A stretch of DNA of 64,000 nt, from positions 434,001-498,000 of the forward strand of contig NZ_SCNG01000004.1 of the NCBI RefSeq assembly GCF_005503555.1, read 5' to 3'. The notes below the pieces were generated by a model. That model saw only the letters and a program-made list of their open reading frames with translations, searched no databases and had not been told where the DNA came from. Numbering within the stretch: the stretch's first letter is position 1; the number at the start of each line of letters is the position of its first letter. Source of the stretch: Rudaea sp. 3F27F6. GTDB taxonomy: Bacteria > Pseudomonadota > Gammaproteobacteria > Xanthomonadales > Rhodanobacteraceae. Shown piece by piece: positions 25,401 through 34,175 of the stretch. A program made the translations under genes and the position numbers.

Positions 25401-28400
25401 GAAATGCCGTGCGCCCACAGGCCGGCCTGGCTCAAGCGGTTGCTGGCGATCACGTCGGCCTGCGCGCGCCGCGCCGGATCGGCGTAGAGAATCGCCGAAG
25501 CGAGCCGTGAATAGAGCTGCGCTTCGCTTTCGGCGACGTTGATCTGGCCGAGCAGCATGCGGTTGTGCGTCGGTGCGATCGCCAGCGCGCGGTCGGCGAG
25601 CGCGCGGTCGCGATACTTGTCGACCAGCGCGAGCACGGCTTCGCGGCTGGCACCGGCGCCGGTGACGAAGTCGACGATGACGCTGCTTTCGGCCGGCACG
25701 CTGACGCGATGGCGGATCGCCACGACCGGATCGAGCACGTCGCCGGCCGTGTTCGACAGCGCACCCGCGCGCTGCAGCGCGGCCGGATCGTTCGCGCCGC
25801 GGCCGCGGCCGAGAAAACGTACGCGGTCGGTCTCAAACGAAGTCTCGGCCGGCGTCGCGCGGCCCGCCTCTTCGCGTACGCAGAACAGATGCACGAGCCA
25901 CGGCTGCGCGTCGTCGGCCAGACGCGGACGGCGCGTGGCGAGAATCGCCGGATACGCCTGCAGAATCTCGGTCTGCACGAACAGGTTGTTGAACGCCGGA
26001 TGCAGCGCGTCGGCCGCGCCGGTGTTGAGCACGACTTCGGCGTAGCTGGTCAGCTCGAACGTGCGCGCGACGCGCGCGCGATTGGTCAGGCGCAGGCGGC
26101 GCAGTTCGACATCGTCCTCGGGCGAGACGACGATCTGTACGCGCGCATCGCCGCGGTCCAAAGTCAGGCGCTGCTCGACGCGCGCGTCGTCGAAGGTGAT
26201 CTCGTAGGCTTCGACGTCGGCCGCGGCGACCATCGCGCCGGTGCTCCAGACCTTGCCTTCTTCGACGTCGCGGATGTGGATGAAACTGCCCCAGCCGTCG
26301 CGCGTCGGATCTTCGCGCCAGCGCGTGAGATCAAGCTCGTGCCAGCGGCTGTAGCCGGCGCCGCTCTGGGTCAGCATGACGTGGTAGTTGCCGTTGCTCA
26401 GCAGCTGCACGGCCGGGCGCGGCGTGTCTGCGCGCGTGTAGCGTCGCTGCGGCGCCGCCGGTGCTTCCTCTTCGGCGCGCGCGTCGAGCAGGCGGGTGTC
26501 GCCGACTTGCACCGTTTCCGCGCGCGTGATTCGCTCCTGCAGCAACAGCAGCACGGCGGCCAGTTCGGCGTCGGCGGCGAAGCGCCGCTGCATCGGCGCG
26601 CCGTTCACGCATTCGTCGAACGCGACCAGGCTCATGCCCTGGTGATGCGCCATGTACTCGCGCACGACGCCGACCGTTTCGCCCGCGGGCAGATGCGCCG
26701 GGGTGAAGTCGATCGCCTCGTAGTAGCCCCACTGAGACCACCAGCCGCGCGCGGCGAGGTCGGCGAGGTTGCGCGCCGCCTCGCGCGGAGCGACGAGCAG
26801 GGCGAGCGCGCTCGCGTACGGCGCGATGACGCGATCCTGCGACAGGCCGCGCTGCAGCCCGAGCCCCGGCGTGCCGAACGCGCGGTAGTGATAGTTCTGT
26901 CCCGCGTCGGTGAGGAAATATCCCGACTCGGAAATGCCCCACGGCAGGCCCTGCTCGCGGCCCCAGGCGATCTGCTGCGCGACGGCGACGCGCGTCGATT
27001 CGGCGATCAGGCTGCCGGGCCACGCCGGCATGATCAATTGCGGCATCAGGTACTCGAACATCGAGCCGCTCCACGACAGCAGCACCTGGCCGTCGCGCGT
27101 CTGCGTCTGCACGCGGCCGAGCGAGAACCAACCGTCCTGCGCGATCTGGCCCTGGGCGACGGCAATGTAGACGGCGAGGCGCGCTTCGGACGCAAGCAGG
27201 TCGTAGTAGCCGGCGTCGCGCCGGCCTTCGCCGACGTTGTAGCCGATCGCGAACTGCTCGCGCGCCGGGTCGTAGAGGAAGGCGAAATCGACGCGCGCGA
27301 AATCGGCGCACAGCGCGCCGAGCGCTTCGATCTCGTGCATGCAGGTGCGCGCGAGTTCCTGCGCCGCGGGCGAAATCGACTTCGCCACGGCGAGCGCGGC
27401 GAGACTCGGCATCGGCGACTGGGTGTGGATGGCGCCGGCCGCATTCGCGACCGCAGCGGCGATCGACACGTCGCCGACGAAATCTTCGAGGTCGGCCATC
27501 GCCATCGCGGCCTGGCGCACCAGTTTTTCGCTCCACTCGCGCTCGAGCGGCGCGCCGGCCGACAAGGCCGCATGCAGCGCCTGCGCACTGAGGAACAGCT
27601 CGCGCAGCGCGGCGTGGATCGGCGCGATCGGCAGCTCAGGCGGCAACTGCCGCGCCGAAGCGAGCGCGTCGGCGAAAGGCTGCCAGACTTCGCCGCCCGT
27701 GCGCTCGCTCAATGCGCGCAGCACGGCGAAGGTGTCTGCAAGACCGGCGAACACCTGGCGGCCGACGACCGGTGCGTTGAGGCATTCGTACAAACCTTGG
27801 CGCAAGGTCAGTACGTGGCCGACGAAGTTGCCGCTGTCCACCGTCGAGACGTACATTGGCTGCAGCGGCTGCAGCGTCGCCGTGTCGTACCAGTTGTAGA
27901 TGTGGCCGCGATAACGTTCGAGTTTCTGCAAGCTGTCGAAGGTGCGCCGCGTCGCCGCGAGCAGGCCGCGCAGCGAAACGTAGCCGAGATCGTGCGCAGC
28001 GAGATTCGCCAGCAGGCCCATGCCGATGTTGGTCGACGAGGTGCGGTGCATGATCTTGACCGACGGATACTCCTGGAAGTGATCCGGCGGCAGCCAGTTG
28101 TCTTCGGCGCTGACGAATTGCTCGAACCAGGCCCAGGTTCGGCGCGCGGCCTGGCGCACGAAGGCGGTCTGCTGCGCGTCGAGCGGCTGCGCCGCACGCG
28201 TGGGCGCGCGTGCAGTCCACGCAACGATGGCTGGAGCGAAGAACCAAGCGAGCAGCCACGGCAGCGCGAGCGCCAACGCGTCGGCGCGGAACGGGATCAG
28301 CGCAGCGGCGACGGCGAGCGCCGCGATCGGCGCCGCTTTCATTTCGTACCACGCAGCCGTCGCGCCTTCGCCGCGCGCGCGCTGCGCGACCACGCTCGAT

Positions 28401-31294
28401 GCGACCCACTGCAGCAAGTGCCGCTTCGACACGTGCACCCGCCAGCCGGTGCGCACGATCGCGCTCGCATTCTGCACCGCCTCGAACGGCAGGCAGATCA
28501 GGCGGAAAGCAACGCGCAGTGCGGCCGTCCCGAGGTTGCGCAGGACGTCGCCGAAATGCCGCGCGAGTCCGTTGCTCGGCACGCGCAGCAATGGCGGCAG
28601 GGCATCGAGAATCACCGGCAGGAAAACCGCGGCGAGCACGAACGCGGTCCACGCGCTCGGCGCGGGCAGCGCCAGCCATGCGATCAGCAGCAGAGCGAAC
28701 AGGGCCGGCGGCAATACACTGCGGCGCAGATTGTCGAAAATTTTCCAGCGCGACAGCCACGACAACGGATTGCGTTCGCGCCGCCCGTCGGCCATCGGCA
28801 CCGAAGGAAACAGCCATGCCGCGATCTGCCAATCGCCGCGAATCCAGCGCGCGCGCCGTTGCGCATCGACGCGATAGCTCTGCGGGTATTCCTCATAAAG
28901 TTCGATATCGGCGGTCAGACCGGCGCGCGCGTAGCAGCCTTCGAGCAGGTCATGGGAAAGAATCCGGTTGTGCGGGAAACGCCCGACCTCCGCTGCGTCG
29001 TCGGCGCGCTCGGCCGCTTCCGCACCGAGCGTGCGCTCAAACGCCTCGACGTCGTAGATGCCCTTGCCGATGAACGAACCTTCGCCGAACAGATCCTGGT
29101 AGAGGTCGGATACGGCGAGCGTGTACGGGTCGAGCCCGGCATCGCCGCCGAACATCGTCGCGTAACGCGTGCTGCCGGCCGACGGCAGCAGGTTGCCGAT
29201 GCGCGGCTGCAGAATCGAATAGCCCGACTCGACCCTGCGCGCGCCGGCATCGAGACGCGGCCGGTTGAGCGGATGCGCCATCGTCTCGACGAGTCTGCGC
29301 GCGGTGTCGCTCGGCAGGCGCGTATCGACGTCGAGCGTGATCACGTAGCGCACGCCGTCGAGCACGGCGCGATCGCCGACGATGCAGCTGAACGCATCGG
29401 CATTTCCGCCGCGTAACAGCGCATTCAAGTCGCCGAGTTTGCCGCGCTTGCGTTCGCGGCCCATCCAGTGCCGCTCGCCGTCGTTCCATGTGCGCGGGCG
29501 ATGCAGCAGAAAGAAATGCGCCTTCGCATGACGCTGGTTCAGTTCGCGGATCGCAGCGACCGCGGCGTCGAGCACGGCCGCATCGCCCGGCAGATGTTCC
29601 GCGTCGGCGTCGGGAAAGTCGCTCAGCAGGACGAAGCCGAGGCCGTCGTTGCGATTGGCCAGATAGCGCAGTTCGAGCTGATCGGCGAGCGAGTCAGCTT
29701 CTTCCGTACTGCCGATAAGGCACGGCACGACGACGAGCGTGCGCGCATCGGCCGGAATGCCTTTGCGGAAATCCATGCGCGGCAACGGCTGCGGTGCGAC
29801 CAGAGAAAGCGCGAGACGATCGACGACCCAAACCGCGGGTTGACTGATCGCAACCACCGCGCAGAACGCCGCAACGAGACGCAGCCAGAGCGGCAACTCG
29901 GTCGTCCACAATACGTGCAGCAATGGCACGGCCGCGGCGAGCCCGAGCACGACGACGGCGGTGCAATAGACCGGGAACGGCAGGCCGCCGCTGCGCCATT
30001 TCTCCCGCTGCGCCGTCGCGATGCCGGCGCCGCAGTGACGCAGCAAGCGCGTACGCCCGGCACCGACCAGGTGGTAGCCAATATGTGCTGCGGGCAGCGC
30101 GTCCGTCGCGGGTGCGTCCGCCGAGGCGGCGCGCGCAAGGTCGAGTGCGGCCTGCGCGACCTCAGATTCGCTGTGATCGGTAAGCCGGGCGAAATGCTCG
30201 ACCGCATGGCGATAGGCGTCGCGCGTGGCGAAGTCCATGCGCGCATAAACGCCGGCCGGGTCCTGGCCGAGCACGCGATCGACTGCGCTCGCGGCTTCGA
30301 CGAAGTCGTGCCAGTCGAGCGCGTCGAGCAAGCGCAGGCTCGCGATCGAGTTGTCGATCGTGACGCGGTCGAGCGCGCGCTCGTGATGCGAATTCTGCAC
30401 GAGCTGGGCGATCGACAGCCCCGCCTCGGCGAGACGCTGCTCGATCCACGACAGCGGCAGGTTCAGCGCCGCGCCCGCACCGTGCAGGCGCCGCGACATT
30501 TCGGCGACGAAGGCCTGAGTCAGCGGCGGCTCGGTGCGCGCCATATCGGCGACGACGAGGATAAGGCTCTTCGGCTCGCGCTGCGCCGTCTCGAGCATCA
30601 GCCGCGCCCAATGCGCGGCGAGACGACTGTGCGCGAGGCCACGGCGCACACGTGCGGCGGCGCGGCCGAGATTCTCGATCAACGCAGCGCGCAGCATGAT
30701 CGGAATCGCCCAGAGTTCGCCGAGGCTCAGCGGCGCGCGCTCCTGGTAGGCGCGCACGAAGCGCGCGAGCGCATCCTGGTCGACGCGGCCGTCGCCGTGC
30801 GAGATGGCATCGAGCGCAAGGTCGTACACGCGCGGCATGCCCGCGCTCGCGCCGCGTGTCAGCACCGGCAGTTCGGCGCTGTAACCGTGCGGCAAATGAG
30901 TGCGCGTCTTGCGCACTTGTTCGTGGATCACGTGCAGCTGATCGAGCAGCCATTCGCCGGCCGGGGTGATGCGGTGCTTGTCGGCGATCGCCGCGGCGAG
31001 CGCGCGACAGGTGTCGTCGATCAGTGCCTCGTTGTGGCGCAGCCGTTCGAGCAGTTGCACGTCGCCGCGGCGTGCGCGCCGCCATTGATGTTCGCCGGCG
31101 AGTTCGCCGCCGCGTTCGCCCATCTGCGCAGCGGTCAGCAGTTCCGCGCGCAACGGCGCTTCACTGACCCGCACGCGGCCGCGACGCTTGCCGAGTTTGC
31201 GCGCCGCGAGCGCCGCACCAAGCGGCAGCCCGATCCGACGCATCGCCGGCAGTATCAAACGGCTGAATCTTCGTTTCGCACGTTTCGAGTCCAA
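22496..31294 (-). CDS. Cyclic beta-1,2-glucan synthase (NdvB/ChvB type)
   Basis: A 2,932-residue inner-membrane enzyme that makes, elongates and cyclises periplasmic beta-1,2-glucan. Domains in order: cytosolic N-terminal part; membrane pair at about 437-495; GT84 glycosyltransferase with the DVDTRLP acidic motif (~655) and RWIRGDWQ (~815); membrane segments at ~865-900 and ~985-1030. A glycoside-hydrolase/glucoamylase-like domain follows (VDSGNFVGHVL ~1150, HHQGMSLVAF ~1550), then two GT36-type carbohydrate-binding stretches. The C-terminal GH94 phosphorylase domain contains MGSGDWNDGMN (catalytic Asp, ~2590) and TWYTGSAGW. The TTG start at 31294 has AAGGA six bases upstream; an ATG at 31243 is possible. 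The length matches rhizobial NdvB, and it is the largest gene here. Confidence 0.94.
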   Translation of the reverse strand: MDSKRAKRRFSRLILPAMRRIGLPLGAALAARKLGKRRGRVRVSEAPLRAELLTAAQMGERGGELAGEHQWRRARRGDVQLLERLRHNEALIDDTCRALAAAIADKHRITPAGEWLLDQLHVIHEQVRKTRTHLPHGYSAELPVLTRGASAGMPRVYDLALDAISHGDGRVDQDALARFVRAYQERAPLSLGELWAIPIMLRAALIENLGRAAARVRRGLAHSRLAAHWARLMLETAQREPKSLILVVADMARTEPPLTQAFVAEMSRRLHGAGAALNLPLSWIEQRLAEAGLSIAQLVQNSHHERALDRVTIDNSIASLRLLDALDWHDFVEAASAVDRVLGQDPAGVYARMDFATRDAYRHAVEHFARLTDHSESEVAQAALDLARAASADAPATDALPAAHIGYHLVGAGRTRLLRHCGAGIATAQREKWRSGGLPFPVYCTAVVVLGLAAAVPLLHVLWTTELPLWLRLVAAFCAVVAISQPAVWVVDRLALSLVAPQPLPRMDFRKGIPADARTLVVVPCLIGSTEEADSLADQLELRYLANRNDGLGFVLLSDFPDADAEHLPGDAAVLDAAVAAIRELNQRHAKAHFFLLHRPRTWNDGERHWMGRERKRGKLGDLNALLRGGNADAFSCIVGDRAVLDGVRYVITLDVDTRLPSDTARRLVETMAHPLNRPRLDAGARRVESGYSILQPRIGNLLPSAGSTRYATMFGGDAGLDPYTLAVSDLYQDLFGEGSFIGKGIYDVEAFERTLGAEAAERADDAAEVGRFPHNRILSHDLLEGCYARAGLTADIELYEEYPQSYRVDAQRRARWIRGDWQIAAWLFPSVPMADGRRERNPLSWLSRWKIFDNLRRSVLPPALFALLLIAWLALPAPSAWTAFVLAAVFLPVILDALPPLLRVPSNGLARHFGDVLRNLGTAALRVAFRLICLPFEAVQNASAIVRTGWRVHVSKRHLLQWVASSVVAQRARGEGATAAWYEMKAAPIAALAVAAALIPFRADALALALPWLLAWFFAPAIVAWTARAPTRAAQPLDAQQTAFVRQAARRTWAWFEQFVSAEDNWLPPDHFQEYPSVKIMHRTSSTNIGMGLLANLAAHDLGYVSLRGLLAATRRTFDSLQKLERYRGHIYNWYDTATLQPLQPMYVSTVDSGNFVGHVLTLRQGLYECLNAPVVGRQVFAGLADTFAVLRALSERTGGEVWQPFADALASARQLPPELPIAPIHAALRELFLSAQALHAALSAGAPLEREWSEKLVRQAAMAMADLEDFVGDVSIAAAVANAAGAIHTQSPMPSLAALAVAKSISPAAQELARTCMHEIEALGALCADFARVDFAFLYDPAREQFAIGYNVGEGRRDAGYYDLLASEARLAVYIAVAQGQIAQDGWFSLGRVQTQTRDGQVLLSWSGSMFEYLMPQLIMPAWPGSLIAESTRVAVAQQIAWGREQGLPWGISESGYFLTDAGQNYHYRAFGTPGLGLQRGLSQDRVIAPYASALALLVAPREAARNLADLAARGWWSQWGYYEAIDFTPAHLPAGETVGVVREYMAHHQGMSLVAFDECVNGAPMQRRFAADAELAAVLLLLQERITRAETVQVGDTRLLDARAEEEAPAAPQRRYTRADTPRPAVQLLSNGNYHVMLTQSGAGYSRWHELDLTRWREDPTRDGWGSFIHIRDVEEGKVWSTGAMVAAADVEAYEITFDDARVEQRLTLDRGDARVQIVVSPEDDVELRRLRLTNRARVARTFELTSYAEVVLNTGAADALHPAFNNLFVQTEILQAYPAILATRRPRLADDAQPWLVHLFCVREEAGRATPAETSFETDRVRFLGRGRGANDPAALQRAGALSNTAGDVLDPVVAIRHRVSVPAESSVIVDFVTGAGASREAVLALVDKYRDRALADRALAIAPTHNRMLLGQINVAESEAQLYSRLASAILYADPARRAQADVIASNRLSQAGLWAHGISGDLSIALVLIEDVDKLVLVRQAVAAQRYCRNKGLKFDLIVLNEERGGYRQEVNDAIYGAVAAIGEAAMIDKPGGVFVRSSAQIPHEDRVQLLAVARVVLSDRAGSFAEQLKDTKSVVGEFAVPKLVATREDAEVDTREVPMPKLDLFNGYGGFARDGREYVIVCDAAKRTPLPWVNVLANPNFGSVVSEAGSGYTFFDNAHEYRLTPWQNDAVSDAGGEAFYLRDEETGAYWSPSPLPACGNGRYIARHGFGYSQFEHIEDGIASELRMHVDAETPVKFFVLRLHNDSGRARKLTITGYVEWVLGDLPAKTAQHVASWLDASGALFARNTWNAEFAEHVAFFDAENSQRTVSTDRSEFIGRNGNLAAPAAMQRTTLSGRIGAGLDPCAAIQVPLELADGETREVIFRLGAARSAEEAENLVVRFRRSGSARASFEAVTAVWNRLAGSLVATTPDAGFNLLANGWLLYQTIACRLWARSGFHQSGGAFGFRDQLQDAMALVHADPPLLREQILLAAQCQFREGDVLHWWHPPGGRGVRTRCSDDYLWLPLAVARYVHTSGDHAILAERSHYLEGRPLNAGEESYYDLPLRSNEMADLYQHCVRAIEHGLAGVKGSVHGLPRMGSGDWNDGMNAVGAGGMGESVWLGFFLYRVLTEFAAIARLHNDGIFATRCEREAQELQANIESHAWDGEWYRRAWFDDGTPLGSKDDRQCRIDSIAQSWAVLSGAADPTRAASALDALDAHLVDEDARLIRLLDPPFDRRHEASKEESRSATTGAPDIHAPDPGYIAGYLSGVRENGGQYTHAAVWATMAFAEAGRVERAWQLFRLINPIGHAVDGKSTEIYKGEPYVVAGDVYANPAHAGRAGWTWYTGSAGWMYRLLVETFLGLTREGTRLRIAPRLPAAWPGVDLAYRHGDATYAIHVERDASRPPGSVLLDGVAQADNSIELNPAAGVHRVEVYLDAAPKET

Positions 31295-31511
31295 GCGCAG
31301 TCCTTGTCGTTGCGACGGCCGCGTACACGCAAGCGCGAGCCGCCTCGCTCATTCCCCTTATGAGTGTGGAAAGGCCAAGTCGCAGTGCGCGAAGAAAGGT
31401 CGAACGCACCGGTTGCGGACATGTGCGCCCGCGCGACCTGAATGATGTCTTTGGTATAGCCGAGCAAGGCGAAAGAAAACGTAAAAACGCGTTGCGCTTC
31501 GTTCATCTAGC

Positions 31512-31526
31512 GGCGGCGATGCCGCC
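31512..31526. other. Short GC hairpin after the PIN gene
   Basis: GGCGGC/GCCGCC around GAT, 7 bases downstream of the minus-strand PIN toxin stop. It could be a weak termination structure. The 238-base stretch 31295-31532 otherwise shows no gene. Confidence 0.3.
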
Positions 31527-31532
31527 TACACG

Positions 31533-31955
31533 TCAATCCGCCAGCAGCAAATTGACGAATGGTTTGCGATTCTTCCAGCGATAGCCTTCGAAGTCGCGCG
31601 CATCGGAGGAGAGAATGCGGCCTTCGCCGAGTTCCTCGGCGAGAACGACAAGCGACGCATCGGCCAGATCCATCGGCAGATTCGCATAGCGCCGCATCAG
31701 TGTCTCGATGCGCAAGAGGGCATCGTCGGGCAGGTCGGCGACGATGGCGGCGCCGTGCGCGATGTCGCCGACGAAGACATTCGCGCGGTCCGGATGTACG
31801 CGGTGGGCGAGCAGATGCACGACTTCGGTCAACACGGGCCAGGTGGTGATGAAACCTTCAGCAGCATACTTTTGCGCGGCTCGCACCGCGCGGTCGTGAT
31901 AGCGATCGCTGCGGCTGCCGAGCGCGATCCAGAAGCCCGAGTCCGCGAGAATCAC
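31533..31955 (-). CDS. PIN-domain toxin (VapC-like ribonuclease)
   Basis: A 140-residue PIN-domain protein. The acidic metal-binding residues expected for a PIN nuclease are visible: D5 (MILADSGFW), E44 (LTEVVHLL), D96/D99 (MDLADASLV) and D118 (LSSDARDF). Its ATG overlaps the last codon and stop of the upstream antitoxin gene (overlap 31952-31955), the usual toxin-antitoxin arrangement. Such toxins cleave RNA, often initiator tRNA or rRNA; the target is unknown here. Confidence 0.88.
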   Translation of the reverse strand: MILADSGFWIALGSRSDRYHDRAVRAAQKYAAEGFITTWPVLTEVVHLLAHRVHPDRANVFVGDIAHGAAIVADLPDDALLRIETLMRRYANLPMDLADASLVVLAEELGEGRILSSDARDFEGYRWKNRKPFVNLLLAD

Positions 31956-32308
31956 TTGGCCGCGCCCTTGCGTGGCTTGCCGGGCTTCGATGTCTTCTCG
32001 GGCCGATAGGCCGGAGCCGCCGGTTCGTTGACCGTGTGGCGCAGCTTGCCGTCGAGGGAGTCGCTCAGATAGTCCTTGTAACGCGTCGAGAGATCTGCGG
32101 GCGCTTCGAAGCCGCCGATATAGCCAGAAGCCTGCATCAGCTCGAACGCGTTCGGCCGTGCTTTCGCATGGCGCAGGTAGTACTCGCGCAAGGCGTCGCG
32201 CAGCACATCGGAGGCGGCGCGCGCGCCTGCCCCCTGGGTCAGCTCGATGAAGCGCCGCGCGTCTTCACCGGTCAGACGCGCATTGATGCGAATGGCTGCT
32301 GTGCTCAT
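31952..32308 (-). CDS. Ribbon-helix-helix antitoxin partner of the PIN toxin
   Basis: 118 residues from the ATG at 32308, which has AAGG seven bases upstream. An earlier in-frame ATG (32347) lies inside the promoter palindrome and is rejected. The N-terminal part (AAIRINARLTGEDARRFIEL followed by ASDVLRDALREYYLR) fits a ribbon-helix-helix DNA-binding domain. The remaining ~60 residues, rich in Lys and Pro, would wrap the toxin. It likely represses its own promoter through the palindrome at 32325-32350. Confidence 0.8.
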   Translation of the reverse strand: MSTAAIRINARLTGEDARRFIELTQGAGARAASDVLRDALREYYLRHAKARPNAFELMQASGYIGGFEAPADLSTRYKDYLSDSLDGKLRHTVNEPAAPAYRPEKTSKPGKPRKGAAK

Positions 32309-32324
32309 GGCAGTGCCTTGATTT

Positions 32325-32350
32325 TGCTTGTCATAATCGTATGACAAGCA
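32325..32350 (-). promoter_or_regulatory. Operator palindrome of the toxin-antitoxin operon
   Basis: Perfect 10-base inverted repeat TGCTTGTCAT / ATGACAAGCA around a 6-base spacer, 17 bases upstream of the antitoxin ATG and covering the predicted -10. Ribbon-helix-helix antitoxins typically bind such repeats. Confidence 0.75.
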
Positions 32351-32364
32351 GAAAATCGATGCAA
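32336..32364 (-). promoter_or_regulatory. Promoter of the toxin-antitoxin operon
   Basis: On the minus strand TTGCAT (32364-32359) and TACGAT (32341-32336) are separated by exactly 17 bases and match the sigma-70 -35 and -10 elements well. The -10 lies inside the operator palindrome, so autorepression is expected. Confidence 0.6.
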
Positions 32365-32382
32365 CTCACCGCGTCCGCCAGC

Positions 32383-33564
32383 TTATTCGACCCGACAGAA
32401 CGCCGCTTTCAGATAACGCGATTCCGGCACGTTGGCGAGCCAGGGATGATCGGGGCCGGCACCGGAGACCTTGATTACCTGCACGCTGCGATTCGCATAG
32501 AACGCCGCGCGGCGCAGCATGTCGAGGAACTGTTCCTCGCTGACCAGGCCGGTGCACGAACAGGTGAGGAAGATGCCGCCCGGCTTGACCGCGCCGAGGG
32601 CGAGCTTGTTCATGTCGAGATATTTCTTCAGCGCCGGAATCACCTGCTCGCGGTCGCGCGTCATCTTCGCCGGATCGAGGATGACGACGTCGAACTTCTT
32701 CTGCGGATTGCCGGCCACGTCGCGCAGCCAGGCGAAGATGTCGGCCTGGATGAACTTGACCTTGACCTTGTTGAGCCGCGCGTTCTGTTCGGCGATGCCG
32801 AGGATTTCCTCGTCGAGGTCGATGCCGACGACTTCTTCCGCGCCGCCGCGCGCCTTGGCATAGATGCCGAACCCGCCCGAATTGCAGCACAGGTCGAGTA
32901 CGCGCTTGCCGGCGCAGAATTCGGAAAGGAACAAACGATTGTCGCGCTGATCGGCGAAGAAGCCGGTCTTGTGCTTGCTGCCCGGCGCGGCGTGAAACTG
33001 CACGCCGTGCTCGTGGATCACGCTCGGCTTCGGCGCCGGCGGCGCGTTCCAGTCGAAACTCTCCTGCTTCTGCACATGTTCTTCGGCGAAGGCGTAGATC
33101 TCCGCGTCGGGGAAGTGCTGCAGCAGCACGCGCTTGATCAGATCGCGCTGCTTGAACATGCCGGCCGAGAAATACTCGACGACGAGGGTGTTGGCGAAAC
33201 GGTCGACGACGAGACCGGAAAGCCCGTCGCCCTCGGAATGGATCACGCGGTAGGCATCGGTCACCGTGTCGAGCTTGAGCACCTCGCGGCGCAGGCGGAT
33301 CGCTTCGTCGATCTTGCGGGCGAAGAAGGCTTCGTCGACCGCTTCATCCGGATCGGCGGTGAGCACGCGCAGGGCGATGCGCGAATGGCCGTTGTAGAAG
33401 CCGCGGCCGGCGAACACGCCGTCGCGATCGACGATGTCGACCACGGTGCCGGGCTTGGGTTTCGGATCGGGCTTTTCGACCATCTTCTGGAAAATCCAGG
33501 GATGGTTGGAGCGGCGCTCGATCTTCAGGCGGACGAGAGGATAGTCGTTGTTCGGGGAATTCAT
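32383..33564 (-). CDS. RlmI-like 23S rRNA (cytosine-5) methyltransferase
   Basis: A 393-residue class I SAM-dependent methyltransferase. An N-terminal PUA domain (RRSNHPWIFQKMVEK, GRGFYNGHSRIALRVL) is followed by the catalytic domain with VLDLCCNSGGFGIYAKARG (SAM motif I), DLDEEILGIAEQN, VILDPAKM and the catalytic Cys segment LTCSCTG. Length and layout match RlmI (m5C1962 of 23S rRNA). The ATG at 33564 gives the normal N-terminus; an in-frame ATG at 33582 is possible. The symbol is left blank because paralogous RlmI/RlmK-type enzymes cannot be separated with certainty. Confidence 0.9.
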   Translation of the reverse strand: MNSPNNDYPLVRLKIERRSNHPWIFQKMVEKPDPKPKPGTVVDIVDRDGVFAGRGFYNGHSRIALRVLTADPDEAVDEAFFARKIDEAIRLRREVLKLDTVTDAYRVIHSEGDGLSGLVVDRFANTLVVEYFSAGMFKQRDLIKRVLLQHFPDAEIYAFAEEHVQKQESFDWNAPPAPKPSVIHEHGVQFHAAPGSKHKTGFFADQRDNRLFLSEFCAGKRVLDLCCNSGGFGIYAKARGGAEEVVGIDLDEEILGIAEQNARLNKVKVKFIQADIFAWLRDVAGNPQKKFDVVILDPAKMTRDREQVIPALKKYLDMNKLALGAVKPGGIFLTCSCTGLVSEEQFLDMLRRAAFYANRSVQVIKVSGAGPDHPWLANVPESRYLKAAFCRVE

Positions 33565-33606
33565 CGCGACATGATAAGGCATGCGCCGCGATCGACGGCA
33601 TTCGCG

Positions 33607-34113
33607 TCAGTCGAGCGCGCGCCGGTAGCGCACTTCGTCCACGGCGACGCCCCAAACCACGTCCTTGCGCACCGTGCTATCGGCAACCCAGCCGTCACCC
33701 CGGTAGAAGCGTTCGCCGCGCCGGTTGCCGGCCAGCAGCCAAAGCAGGGCGTCGCGGAAACCCTGCTCGCGCAAACGTGCCCGCGCGGCAGCAACGAGCG
33801 CGGCGCCGAGACCACGGCCCCACCAGTCCGGATCGACATATAGTGCGCAGAGTTCGCCCGATGCCGGCGCAGCAGCGTCGCGTGCCGGCATCGTTGTGAC
33901 GAATCCGCGAACCAGGCCGTCCACCACCGCGACCCGCGTCGCCGGTTGCGACGGATCGGCGTTGGCGAAATCGTAACGCCGCGCGCGGTCTTCGGCGCGC
34001 AAACCGTCGAGGTATTCCTGCGCGAGTAGGCCACGATAGCCGGCCTGCCACGCACGTACGTGCACGCGCGCAACGTCGATCGCATCGTCGGGTTCGGCCG
34101 GTCTCAGCAGCAT
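33607..34113 (-). CDS. GNAT-family N-acetyltransferase
   Basis: A 168-residue acetyltransferase starting MLLRPAEPDDAIDVARVHV, a standard GNAT opening. ARVHVRAWQAGYRGLL and ELCALYVDPDWWGRGLGAALV hold the acetyl-CoA-binding RGLGAA loop, and WLLAGNRRGERFYRGDGW is the typical C-terminal strand-helix. The substrate is unknown. The ATG at 34113 is chosen over 34149 because homologous GNATs begin here. The next minus-strand gene (RlmI-like) starts 42 bases downstream, so the two may be co-transcribed. Confidence 0.85.
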   Translation of the reverse strand: MLLRPAEPDDAIDVARVHVRAWQAGYRGLLAQEYLDGLRAEDRARRYDFANADPSQPATRVAVVDGLVRGFVTTMPARDAAAPASGELCALYVDPDWWGRGLGAALVAAARARLREQGFRDALLWLLAGNRRGERFYRGDGWVADSTVRKDVVWGVAVDEVRYRRALD

Positions 34114-34175
34114 GCGGTCAGTGTGGCACGCGGCGTACGCCTTGTGCATGCCGATGCCATCCCCATGATGAAGCC

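Noticed and set aside
22226-31363. Long plus-strand frames (about 1,094, 1,283 and 631 codons) opposite the glucan synthase
   Set aside because: They are antisense to a single uninterrupted family protein and contain no domain motif, only Arg/Ala/Gly/Val-rich shadow sequence.
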